A DNA stretch of 64,000 nucleotides from Nesterenkonia haasae (GTDB taxonomy: Bacteria > Actinomycetota > Actinomycetes > Actinomycetales > Micrococcaceae): positions 349,637 through 413,636 of the forward strand of contig NZ_VFIE01000017.1 in NCBI RefSeq assembly GCF_010119385.1, in the 5' to 3' direction. The number at the start of each line of letters is the position of its first letter. Position 1 is the first letter of the stretch. The position numbers and the translations under genes were made by a program. Shown piece after piece: positions 18,387-25,659 of the stretch. The notes beneath the pieces are model-generated. The model did no database searches and was not told the origin of the DNA. It worked only from the letters and a program-made list of their open reading frames with translations.

Positions 18387-19051
18387 GGGCCAGAACTCGC
18401 CTCACGTTCACGTGTAATCATCCAGCCCAGCCACAGGGCAAAAGCATAGAGCGGCACTCCCATGACCACTCGCGTCACTCCGAGGGCTGTTTCGTTGTCA
18501 GCGAAGTACAGCGGAAGCTGGACTACGAGCCGGGAGGCTAGGACGGCCGTGATGATCCAGGTGGCTAGGGCGTAGGCGCGGCGCCGGACTCTGTCCTGAC
18601 GCCATTCAAAGCCCTCACCGCGAATGACTCCGAAAATCACGCCCATGAGTGGCCACTTCACAGCTATGGAGATGGTCAGTGCCAGAATATAGGCGATGTT
18701 GATGAAAAACCCGGGGACGTAGTAGCCGCGGGCCTCACCTGAGAAGTGGGCGAATGCCGCACAGATCAGCACGCCGACCAGACCAGAGAGGGACTGGACC
18801 AAGCTCCCCCGCTGCACGATTCGCACCACTGCGAACAGCGCACCGACCGCGATCGCGAGGATGATGGCAATAGGCAGGTCCCCAACGATGATGTAGGCGG
18901 TCAGAAAGCTTGTGGCCGGCAGAGCGGCCTCCAGGATCCCTCTCCAACCGCCGACGGACCCCATTACATCCAGCGAGCCATCATCGTGCGTAGAGACCCT
19001 CCGAGCGGCCGAGCTCGAAAACTGTTGCCCCAGGGGGTCCTGCGACGTCAT
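18383..19051 (-). CDS. DUF3159 family membrane protein
   Basis: A 222-residue protein with about six hydrophobic segments. Conserved family blocks are VGGWRGILEAALPATSFLTA, then VVRIVQRGSLVQSLSGLVGV, then YYVPGFFINIAYILALTISI and RVVMGVPLYAFALWLGWMI. The function is unknown. Its ATGA overlaps both neighbours (DUF3710 upstream, TRAM methyltransferase downstream), a gene order conserved in Actinobacteria around dut. Confidence 0.85.
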   Translation of the reverse strand: MTSQDPLGQQFSSSAARRVSTHDDGSLDVMGSVGGWRGILEAALPATSFLTAYIIVGDLPIAIILAIAVGALFAVVRIVQRGSLVQSLSGLVGVLICAAFAHFSGEARGYYVPGFFINIAYILALTISIAVKWPLMGVIFGVIRGEGFEWRQDRVRRRAYALATWIITAVLASRLVVQLPLYFADNETALGVTRVVMGVPLYAFALWLGWMITREREASSGP

Positions 19052-19899
19052 GGGTTCTGAGAATCGTTGGAGCTGTCCGACGGTCCGCGCGGTGTGGAAT
19101 GAGACACCCCATTGGCACGGTTCTGCTGCCCCGGTGCTGTGATCCGCTTTGCACCTGCCGGCGGCTTAAGCTTCAGCAGCTCACGCGGCGGCAGAGGATC
19201 GTCACCGCGGACGACGACGATCCTGGAGAAGAGCTCCTCTACGCCGGCGGAGGCTTTACGGTCAATCGCCCCGCGCCCACCGATCACACCACGGAGGAAC
19301 CACCGACTTCCTTCACTGCCGATGAAACGAGCAGCCCTCCACCCTTGGCGTCCATCCTTCAGAACAGTGGGCACACGAGCGTGTAACTCCTTACCGAAAC
19401 GCCCATCGAGAATCCTGACTCGGCCCTTTTGCTTGGTCACCGATTCCTGGATCTGCTCCCGCACGTCTTGCCACACGCCCCCTGACTTCGGCGCAGAGAA
19501 CGCCTGGAGTTGGATGCTGGCTTGACCGATGCTGATCGTCAGCGATACCACCCGCTTCGTCTTCTGATCGATGTCTAAGCGAATCTTCTGTCCCTTGGCC
19601 GCCGGCACCAAGATCGCCCCGAAATCGATGTATCCCTTTGTGGAATCCACATCCTTAGAGTCGTGGGGGCCCTGACCAGGCTTGAAGCTTGCCGGCGGGC
19701 TGCTTGCCTCGTCGTTGGCCTCTTCAGGGGGTGAGTCGGTGACAGCTTCCTGATCGCTGCTGACGGCGTCACCATCGGCAGACACCTCAGCTTCCGTGAT
19801 CTCAATCTGAGGCTCATCGGCGGCAGTCTCTGACTCGAGTGCCTCCTTGATGGTGGCCGGCTGCTGCGGCTGGTCTTTCTTCTTCTTGCCGAAGAGCAT
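19048..19899 (-). CDS. DUF3710 family protein
   Basis: A 283-residue soluble protein. It starts with a lysine-rich FGKKKKDQ stretch, runs through an acidic disordered segment (about 20-85), and then has the DUF3710 core: YIDFGAILVPAAKGQKIRLD, IQLQAFSAPKSGGVWQDVRE, and GWRAARFIGSEGSRWFLRGV. The family is strictly actinobacterial and lies between dut and DUF3159. Its role is unknown. ATG 19899 is 8 nt behind the dut stop. Confidence 0.88.
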   Translation of the reverse strand: MLFGKKKKDQPQQPATIKEALESETAADEPQIEITEAEVSADGDAVSSDQEAVTDSPPEEANDEASSPPASFKPGQGPHDSKDVDSTKGYIDFGAILVPAAKGQKIRLDIDQKTKRVVSLTISIGQASIQLQAFSAPKSGGVWQDVREQIQESVTKQKGRVRILDGRFGKELHARVPTVLKDGRQGWRAARFIGSEGSRWFLRGVIGGRGAIDRKASAGVEELFSRIVVVRGDDPLPPRELLKLKPPAGAKRITAPGQQNRANGVSHSTPRGPSDSSNDSQNP

Positions 19900-19907
19900 G
19901 AAACTCC

Positions 19908-20381
19908 TTAAAGCTGTTGGGCGTAGTTGTCAGTGGTCGAACTCAGTCCGCTCGACCCAAATCCTCCTGCGCCGCGGTCTGTATCGGGCAGTTCGTCGAC
20001 CGGGCTGAAGACCGCCCGTGAGACCTCCTGGAACACAATCTGGGCGATTCGGTCTCCGCGGTGGAAACTCACCGGCTGAGACGGGTCTGTGTTGATCAGC
20101 AGCACTTTCAACTCACCCCGGTAGCCGGAATCCACCGTGCCCGGTGCGTTGACCATACTGATTCCGTGCCGGGCGGCGAGGCCGCTGCGTGGATGCACAA
20201 GACCCACCCAACCCATGGGGACAGCGATAGCAACTCCAGTGGGGACCATCCGGCGCTCCCCCGGCGCCAGAGTAAAGTCCTCGGAGGTGACCAGGTCAGC
20301 TCCGGCGTCACCATCATGGGCATAGCGCGGCAAGGGCAGCTCAGGGTCGAGCTGCTGCAGGGAAACTTGAATGTTCTTCAC
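19908..20381 (-). CDS. dut: dUTP diphosphatase (dUTPase)
   Basis: A 157-residue trimeric-type dUTPase that hydrolyses dUTP to dUMP and PPi. All five motifs are present: I DAGADL (25-30), II PRSGLA (64-69), [13 protein letters not shown] (81-90, catalytic Asp84), IV GDRIAQ (109-114) and [11 protein letters not shown] (136-145). The start is GTG 20381. A TAGACT box lies 8 nt before it and there is no ribosome site, so the mRNA may be leaderless. First gene of the operon dut-DUF3710-DUF3159-TRAM methyltransferase; divergent from DUF3093. Confidence 0.95.
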   Translation of the reverse strand: MKNIQVSLQQLDPELPLPRYAHDGDAGADLVTSEDFTLAPGERRMVPTGVAIAVPMGWVGLVHPRSGLAARHGISMVNAPGTVDSGYRGELKVLLINTDPSQPVSFHRGDRIAQIVFQEVSRAVFSPVDELPDTDRGAGGFGSSGLSSTTDNYAQQL

Positions 20382-20449
20382 GTTTCATGAGTCTACCGGC
20401 AAGGGATACACACGGTCGCGGCAGCGCGTTCCATGCGACGATAGATCCT

Positions 20450-20932
20450 ATGAGTGATTCTGTGCGTTACGTCGAAAAATTGTGGCCCGCCTGGTGGATT
20501 TGGCTTTCGGGAGTCATCATCGGTGGCTCGTTCTCCACGATCTTCTTCCCCATCGGCGTCACTTATGGAGTGATCGCCCTGGTGATCGGCATGGCGGCTT
20601 GTGCTGCCGCGCTGATAGCCATCACTCCACGCATTGAGGTGACCGAAAAGTGGCTCAAAGTAGGCCGGGCTCAAGTCGAACGCGAATATATTGGGCATGT
20701 TGTTGCCCACCGTGGCGGCGCGGCTCGCGAGCAGCTGGGTCCGGGTTTCGATGCGCGGAGCTATCAGTGCATTCGAGGATGGATCAATCCCGTGATCACA
20801 GCAGAGATTACTGACGAGCGCGATTCCACTCCGTACTGGCTGTTCTCCACCCGCCACCCTGAGAAGGTGCTGGCCGCGCTGGAATCCCGTGAGCCGGTTC
20901 AGACCAGCGGCATCTCAATCAGCGAGGACTGA
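20450..20932 (+). CDS. DUF3093 family membrane protein
   Basis: A 160-residue protein with two N-terminal transmembrane helices (about 12-58, starting WPAWWIWLSGVIIGGS) and a soluble beta-rich C-terminal half with IEVTEKWLKVGRAQVEREYI and the closing PYWLFSTRHPEKVLAAL. These match DUF3093, an actinobacterial family next to dut whose function is unknown. ATG 20450 is chosen over an upstream in-frame start at 20387, because the extension is not family-like and would overlap the dut promoter. Confidence 0.85.
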   Translation: MSDSVRYVEKLWPAWWIWLSGVIIGGSFSTIFFPIGVTYGVIALVIGMAACAAALIAITPRIEVTEKWLKVGRAQVEREYIGHVVAHRGGAAREQLGPGFDARSYQCIRGWINPVITAEITDERDSTPYWLFSTRHPEKVLAALESREPVQTSGISISED

Positions 20933-20971
20933 GTGCGCCACCGAGTCTGACACCGACTGCACACGATCCGC

Positions 20972-21268
20972 TCAGTCTTCGCAGTCCTTGCAGACCAGAC
21001 CGTTGGGGCCCTCGATCGCCTGCGACCGGTGCCTCACGAGGAAGCAGGAGGTGCAGGTGAATTCGTCGGACTGGGCAGGAAGCACGCGAACCTGGAGTTC
21101 TTCGTCCGACAGGTCGGCGCCGGGCAGCTCAAAGCCTTCGGCAGCTTCAGTCTCATCCTCGTCCACAACAGCGGACTGACGGTTGGAGGAACGGTTCTTT
21201 AGTTCTTCGATCGAATCTTCATTTACGTCGTCGTCGTTCTTGCGCGGGGCATCGTAATCGGTAGCCAT
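20972..21268 (-). CDS. DUF4193 family zinc-ribbon protein
   Basis: A 98-residue acidic protein with a C-terminal zinc ribbon: FTCTSCFLVRHRSQ and LVCKDCED give two CxxC knuckles. This is the actinobacterial DUF4193 family, small and highly conserved but uncharacterised; a role in transcription or nucleic-acid contact is only suggested by the ribbon. The start is ATG 21268 with GGAG 8 nt upstream. A longer frame to 21385 lacks conservation and is rejected. Divergent from sepH across 239 nt. Confidence 0.88.
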   Translation of the reverse strand: MATDYDAPRKNDDDVNEDSIEELKNRSSNRQSAVVDEDETEAAEGFELPGADLSDEELQVRVLPAQSDEFTCTSCFLVRHRSQAIEGPNGLVCKDCED

Positions 21269-21507
21269 ATCAGGTGCTCCAATGGTGGTTCGTGCATCTT
21301 TCGCCCAGGTCGGTGCAGGCCCGGCAAACGAGTAAGGTCGCACAGATTGTGTCGTATCGCGTGCTCGGTGACAAGTCGGAGTCACCAGGTTACGGAATCA
21401 ATCCTTCCAGGCGGGGTTGAGCCGGTCACTCATCTCCAGCTGTGCTCCGCGATACAGTTGCCAAAATAGATGACCAAACCACCGATTTCACACGGAGGAC
21501 ACTGCTA

Positions 21508-22671
21508 ATGCAGGATCTGCGGATCGTGGGAGTCGACCCTGGGATGGAACGCCAGACACCCCGTCTGCTGCTCTCCGACGGGTCCGACGCCGAATATGGC
21601 CTCCCTGTGGACCAGTCGCTGCGTGCGGCTTTGGCCCGCATAGCCTCCCCCACCGAGAAGACCCGAGAAGCGCCCGCACTCTCTCCGCGTGCCATTCAGG
21701 CGCGCTTACGGAGTGGAGCAACCATTGAACAAGTCGTGGAGGACTCCGGGCTGACCCGGCAACACGTCCTGCGTTATGCCGGACCAGTTGCCGATGAGCG
21801 TGCGTACTATGCTGCCAGGGCGCAAGACACCGTCGTCGCCCGGGCTTCGTCGGCAGAACAGCACCGGTTGGCATTTGGCGACGCCCCGGCAACCCTGGAG
21901 GCGATGGCAAAGGTGCGTCTGCGCGCCATGGGCGTGTCACTGGAGTCAATGGTCTGGGATGCCTGGCGTCGTGAAGACGGACGGTGGGCTGTCACCTGTG
22001 ATTTTGATTTCACGTCATCGGACACACATGCTGCGGGTATCGGTCAGAGGCCGCCGGCCGAGTGGATCTTTGACCCGGCCGCTCGCACTGTTCGGCCTGA
22101 GAACAAGTGGGCTGAGTCACTGAGTTCGCTGCCGGCAGCAGGACGTGCGCCGAGCAGCGGAAGGCGCCTGACTGCTGTCGACAAGCCGTTCAACGTTGAC
22201 GATGAGGCGGAAACAACTGGTGCTCCGGCCCCTGAATCCACGGTAAAACCCATCTCTTCTCAAGGCGACGGCGCAGATCACGAGGACCTGCTGGATATTC
22301 TGCGTGCTCGTCGGGGCCAGCGTCTGGGTGCTGACGAGTCCGGTGACGACAAGCTCGCCACTCTGCTGACCCGGGATGAGCAGGCTGCCCGCCCGCCGGC
22401 GGAGGAGCAGCCCACCGACACGCTGCCCGGAATGGGCCATGAGACGGCCGACGCCGAAGAACCCAGTGATGAGCCCGACGTCGACTCCACCGATGCATGG
22501 GGATTCAGCTATGAGGAGAGTCCTGCAGATTCTGGTTCAGCCGGTGACGACTCCTCCTCGGAACCGGAAGATGAGGAAGAGCCCGCGACGCCCCGTCCAA
22601 AGAAGCGGGGGTCGTCCCGGCGTCCGACGATGCCTCGCTGGGACGATATCCTCTTCGGCAACAAGGACTGA
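21508..22671 (+). CDS. sepH: Septation protein SepH
   Basis: A 387-residue cell-division protein that, in Streptomyces and mycobacteria, binds FtsZ and promotes Z-ring assembly. The N-terminal DUF3071 domain begins MQDLRIVGVDPG and includes LSPRAIQARLRSGATIEQVV and GLTRQHVLRYAGPVADERAY, a helix-turn-helix-like region. The C-terminal half (about 190-387) is a disordered acidic/Pro-rich linker ending in the basic FtsZ-contact-like tail PKKRGSSRRPTMPRWDDILF. ATG 21508 follows CGGAGGA. Convergent with the phosphodiesterase gene across 17 nt. Confidence 0.92.
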   Translation: MQDLRIVGVDPGMERQTPRLLLSDGSDAEYGLPVDQSLRAALARIASPTEKTREAPALSPRAIQARLRSGATIEQVVEDSGLTRQHVLRYAGPVADERAYYAARAQDTVVARASSAEQHRLAFGDAPATLEAMAKVRLRAMGVSLESMVWDAWRREDGRWAVTCDFDFTSSDTHAAGIGQRPPAEWIFDPAARTVRPENKWAESLSSLPAAGRAPSSGRRLTAVDKPFNVDDEAETTGAPAPESTVKPISSQGDGADHEDLLDILRARRGQRLGADESGDDKLATLLTRDEQAARPPAEEQPTDTLPGMGHETADAEEPSDEPDVDSTDAWGFSYEESPADSGSAGDDSSSEPEDEEEPATPRPKKRGSSRRPTMPRWDDILFGNKD

Positions 22672-22688
22672 CCCTTACTCCGCGCTGT

Positions 22689-23900
22689 TCACTCCGTGAA
22701 CCCCCGGTTTGTCAGCTCAAGCAGCGGGACTCGGCGCTCGGCTTCGGTGAGGGATCCATGTTGTCCGATCATCTTCAAAGGAGCTTCGCCGGTCCGTTCT
22801 GTGTGGAACAGCGCCAGGTCAGTGTGAACGGCGACCAAGACATCGCCGATTCGAGGGAGGACCCGTTCTTCCACAGCGCCGAACCATCCGGCGTCAACTG
22901 CCTGCTCCCGAGTGACAACCCACGCCTGATCGCCGTAGGCCTGCGTCCAACGGGCGGCAATATGCTCTGCACAATGGGGATCTTCCGCGTAGAGCTGCAG
23001 GAAACGTGGTTCCCCTCCGGTGTGCGAGACACCATCCAGGAGCTCTCTGCAACCGGTGATATCGATCCGTCGATCTTCTGCGATATTGACCATCCCATGA
23101 TCTGCAGTAAGCACCACAGTGGCCTGATCGCCATATTGTTGGTGAAGTTGCCCGGCTAACCGTGCAACCGCCGAGTCAAGTGTCTCCAACATGCGCAGCC
23201 AGGCCTCGGAGCCCACCCCGGCTTTGTGGCCGGTCTTATCCAGTTCGTCGACGTACAGGTAGACCATCAGCGGGTCAGGAGCTCCATGTCGGATGCTTCC
23301 CGCCGTCTTCCTCTGTGTGCGGATCCACTCTGCAGCCAAAACACATCTCTGCTCAATAGTCTCCGCCCCGACGAACTCTCCGCCACGTAGGGCTGCCTGG
23401 GTGAGCGCGGACTGACGAAACTTGGGCCGAGAAGAGGTGACCACCTTCGCACCCAGGGTGGCCGCCCGCTCGAATACCGTGCGATAGGGCTGCCAGGCGT
23501 GGGGGTCTACTGCGGCATCCCACTGGCCCAGCATATTGACCACTCGGCCCAGCTCCGGAGCGAGGACGTCGTAGCCGACAAGCCCATGCTGGCCCGGCGG
23601 CAGCCCCGTTCCCAGACTGGCTAGGGACGACGCCGTCGTGGTTGGTGCCCCGGTGTCCAGAACGTGGGCAGTTCCTCGCCGTCGCCACGCTCCTGCAAGA
23701 AACCGAGCATGCCCGGAATGCGCCGCGAGGAGCTGATCCCCCAATCCATCGGCGAGAACCACGACACAGATATTGGAAGGTGGTATGCCAAGCTGATTGG
23801 TGAACCCATCCATCCCCAAAGCAGCCGCTGCAGACGTCAGTACATGCCGAAGATGCGGCCCAGCTGCTGCAGGTGCCTGTGGCATAGGGTTCGAAGACAC
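22689..23900 (-). CDS. Alkaline-phosphatase-superfamily nucleotide pyrophosphatase/phosphodiesterase
   Basis: A 403-residue metal-dependent phosphodiesterase of the NPP branch. Metal and nucleophile motifs are seen in order: VVVLADGLGDQ (first Asp), APTTTASSLASLGTGLPPGQ (Thr nucleophile region), YVDELDKTGHK (Asp and His) and TADHGM (Asp-His). There is no signal peptide, so it appears cytoplasmic; the natural substrate is unknown. It lies 2 nt after the DUF5998 gene, forming a two-gene operon that is conserved next to sepH in Micrococcales. Confidence 0.87.
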   Translation of the reverse strand: MSSNPMPQAPAAAGPHLRHVLTSAAAALGMDGFTNQLGIPPSNICVVVLADGLGDQLLAAHSGHARFLAGAWRRRGTAHVLDTGAPTTTASSLASLGTGLPPGQHGLVGYDVLAPELGRVVNMLGQWDAAVDPHAWQPYRTVFERAATLGAKVVTSSRPKFRQSALTQAALRGGEFVGAETIEQRCVLAAEWIRTQRKTAGSIRHGAPDPLMVYLYVDELDKTGHKAGVGSEAWLRMLETLDSAVARLAGQLHQQYGDQATVVLTADHGMVNIAEDRRIDITGCRELLDGVSHTGGEPRFLQLYAEDPHCAEHIAARWTQAYGDQAWVVTREQAVDAGWFGAVEERVLPRIGDVLVAVHTDLALFHTERTGEAPLKMIGQHGSLTEAERRVPLLELTNRGFTE

Positions 23901-23902
23901 CG

Positions 23903-24517
23903 TCAGCGAGAGTATTTCACGGTGGCACGGCGCAGGGCGCGCACGAAGCTGCGGGCCTCATCTACCGCTGTGTCGCCCTCTGCGGTTGCGGCGATCCGCA
24001 GCGTCACATCCTCGGGAACGACCGTTCCGGTGTCTCCATGATCAGCGACGCACTCAGGATTTCCGCAGTCCGCGGGCATCGAGTCAAATCGGGCGCTGCC
24101 GGTCCAGTTGATGTTGAGCGAGACCTCGGCGAGACCTCGATCCGGCCGAAACTTATCGGGCCGCCGGTGGACCTCAGACAGGATCAGCGAACGGAGACGG
24201 ACCACGGGAACGACCTCCGTTGAGATTCTCGCCACTACCTCGGATGATCCCGATGGTCCAGCGTCTTCATGTTGGAAAGGCCGGTCTTCGTCAGCGTCAT
24301 GATCATCCAGATGCGCAACGACCATCACATCCTCTGCCAGGACTAATACGGTGATGTGCCGATGGACCTCTTCGAAGTCGAAATGGGTGTCGACGTGAAC
24401 GATCTGCTGTTCAGGTTCGCGGCCGTCAAGAGCGTCAGTAACGGTGTGATGGACCAGCGACGGATAGAACCCGCCGCGGTCGATGGCCTCTTTCAGAGAG
24501 ACAGTGGATGTGCCCAT
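23903..24517 (-). CDS. DUF5998 family protein
   Basis: A 204-residue soluble protein. The blocks DRGGFYPSLVHHTVTDAL, THFDFEEVHRHITVLVL and VMVVAHLDDH near the N-terminus, and SARFDSMPADCGNPECVADH near 150, fit DUF5998, an actinobacterial family of unknown function that co-occurs with the phosphodiesterase downstream. Its promoter lies back to back with the ole region in the 92-nt gap 24518-24609. Confidence 0.75.
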   Translation of the reverse strand: MGTSTVSLKEAIDRGGFYPSLVHHTVTDALDGREPEQQIVHVDTHFDFEEVHRHITVLVLAEDVMVVAHLDDHDADEDRPFQHEDAGPSGSSEVVARISTEVVPVVRLRSLILSEVHRRPDKFRPDRGLAEVSLNINWTGSARFDSMPADCGNPECVADHGDTGTVVPEDVTLRIAATAEGDTAVDEARSFVRALRRATVKYSR

Positions 24518-24573
24518 AACCCTCTATAGTATCGCTGGCTCCACCCCAGAAATTCGAGGCCTCGTGGTTCCGA

Positions 24574-24603
24574 TTCGCAGCGAACAGCTTGATTCTGGAT
24601 AAT
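24574..24603 (+). promoter_or_regulatory. Candidate oleA promoter (leaderless)
   Basis: GATAAT at 24598-24603 is one base off TATAAT, with TTCGCA 18 nt upstream at 24574-24579. The GTG start codon of oleA follows the -10 after exactly 6 nt, so transcription would begin at the start codon. This explains the missing ribosome site. A second TATAGT at 24525-24530 is possible for a longer transcript. Confidence 0.45.
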
Positions 24604-24609
24604 GGACCG

Positions 24610-25659
24610 GTGCTTCAAAACCAGGGCGACGGAAACGCGACATTCCACCACCGCAATGCCGCGCTGCTGTCGGTGACCGAAGTTGAGGCTCCGGAGGTGC
24701 TCACATCAAAGCATCTGGACCAGCGACTCGCCGATGCCCTGAAGCGGCTGCGGCTGCCGACCGGACTCCTGCAACGCGTCGCAGGTGTGCGGGCCCGCAG
24801 GAACTGGCGTGCTGACGGCGACGTTCGCGCAGGCACTGTTTTGGCGGGTCGCAGAGCCCTTGACGCCGCCGGGATCGATGCCTCGGAGGTATCGATGATG
24901 ATCAACACATCGGTGAGCCGGGAACACTTGGAACCCTCAGTCGCCGTAGCCCTACACCACGACCTCGGCCTGCCGAGCTCGGCCATGAACTTCGACATCA
25001 CCAACGCCTGCCTCGGATTCGTCAATGCCATCACATTGGCCAGCTCCCTCATCGACGCCGGACAGGCCAAATACGTCCTGATCGTCAACGGCGAAGACGC
25101 ACGCAAAGTACAAGACGCCACCATCGACCGCATCAATTCCCTCGAAGATGGCTTGTCGAGGGAAGATTTCATGAGCGAATTCGCGTCCCTCACTCTCGGC
25201 TGTGGCGCAGCGGCTGCAGTGATCGGACCTGCCGACGCCCACCCGGAGGGGCACCGAATCATCGGTGGGGTCACACGGGCTGCCACACAACATCACGGGC
25301 TCTGCGTCGGTGATCACCGTGGCATGTTCACCGACGCGCGGGGTCTTCTTGACGGCGGTCTGGAGCTGGTCATGGATGCATGGAAGGACGCTGGGGCACA
25401 TTTCGACTGGCAGCAGATGGACTCCTACGTCACCCACCAGGTCTCCCAACTGCACACCTCATCGATCATTAAGGCCGCCAAACTCGACAAGAAACGCGTC
25501 CCCGTGACGTATCCCGAACTGGGAAATGTAGGCCCGGCCTCGCTCCCCATTACTCTCGCCCGTGAAGCCAGTGCTGGGAACCTCTTTCCCGGAGCGCGTG
25601 TGCTGTGCATGGGCGTTGGATCAGGTCTCAACACGGCAATGGTGGAGATTCAGTGGTGA
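24610..25659 (+). CDS. oleA: OleA, thiolase-fold enzyme for head-to-head acyl-CoA Claisen condensation
   Basis: A 349-residue thiolase-superfamily enzyme. OleA condenses two fatty acyl-CoAs to a 2-alkyl-3-ketoalkanoate, the first step of long-chain olefin synthesis. Residues equivalent to the Xanthomonas OleA active site are all present: Cys134 (NACLGFVNA), Glu108 (REHLEPSV), His276 (VTHQVSQLH) and Asn306 (GNVGPASLP). The spacing matches Xanthomonas Cys143/Glu117/His285/Asn315. I take GTG 24610 as the start; an in-frame TTG at 24589 would add seven residues but has no ribosome site. The stop overlaps the next gene by GTGA. Confidence 0.9.
   Translation: MLQNQGDGNATFHHRNAALLSVTEVEAPEVLTSKHLDQRLADALKRLRLPTGLLQRVAGVRARRNWRADGDVRAGTVLAGRRALDAAGIDASEVSMMINTSVSREHLEPSVAVALHHDLGLPSSAMNFDITNACLGFVNAITLASSLIDAGQAKYVLIVNGEDARKVQDATIDRINSLEDGLSREDFMSEFASLTLGCGAAAAVIGPADAHPEGHRIIGGVTRAATQHHGLCVGDHRGMFTDARGLLDGGLELVMDAWKDAGAHFDWQQMDSYVTHQVSQLHTSSIIKAAKLDKKRVPVTYPELGNVGPASLPITLAREASAGNLFPGARVLCMGVGSGLNTAMVEIQW

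Noticed and set aside
24498-24530. GAGACA / TATAGT promoter for oleA
   Set aside because: The spacer of 21 nt is too long; GATAAT at 24598 fits the GTG start better.
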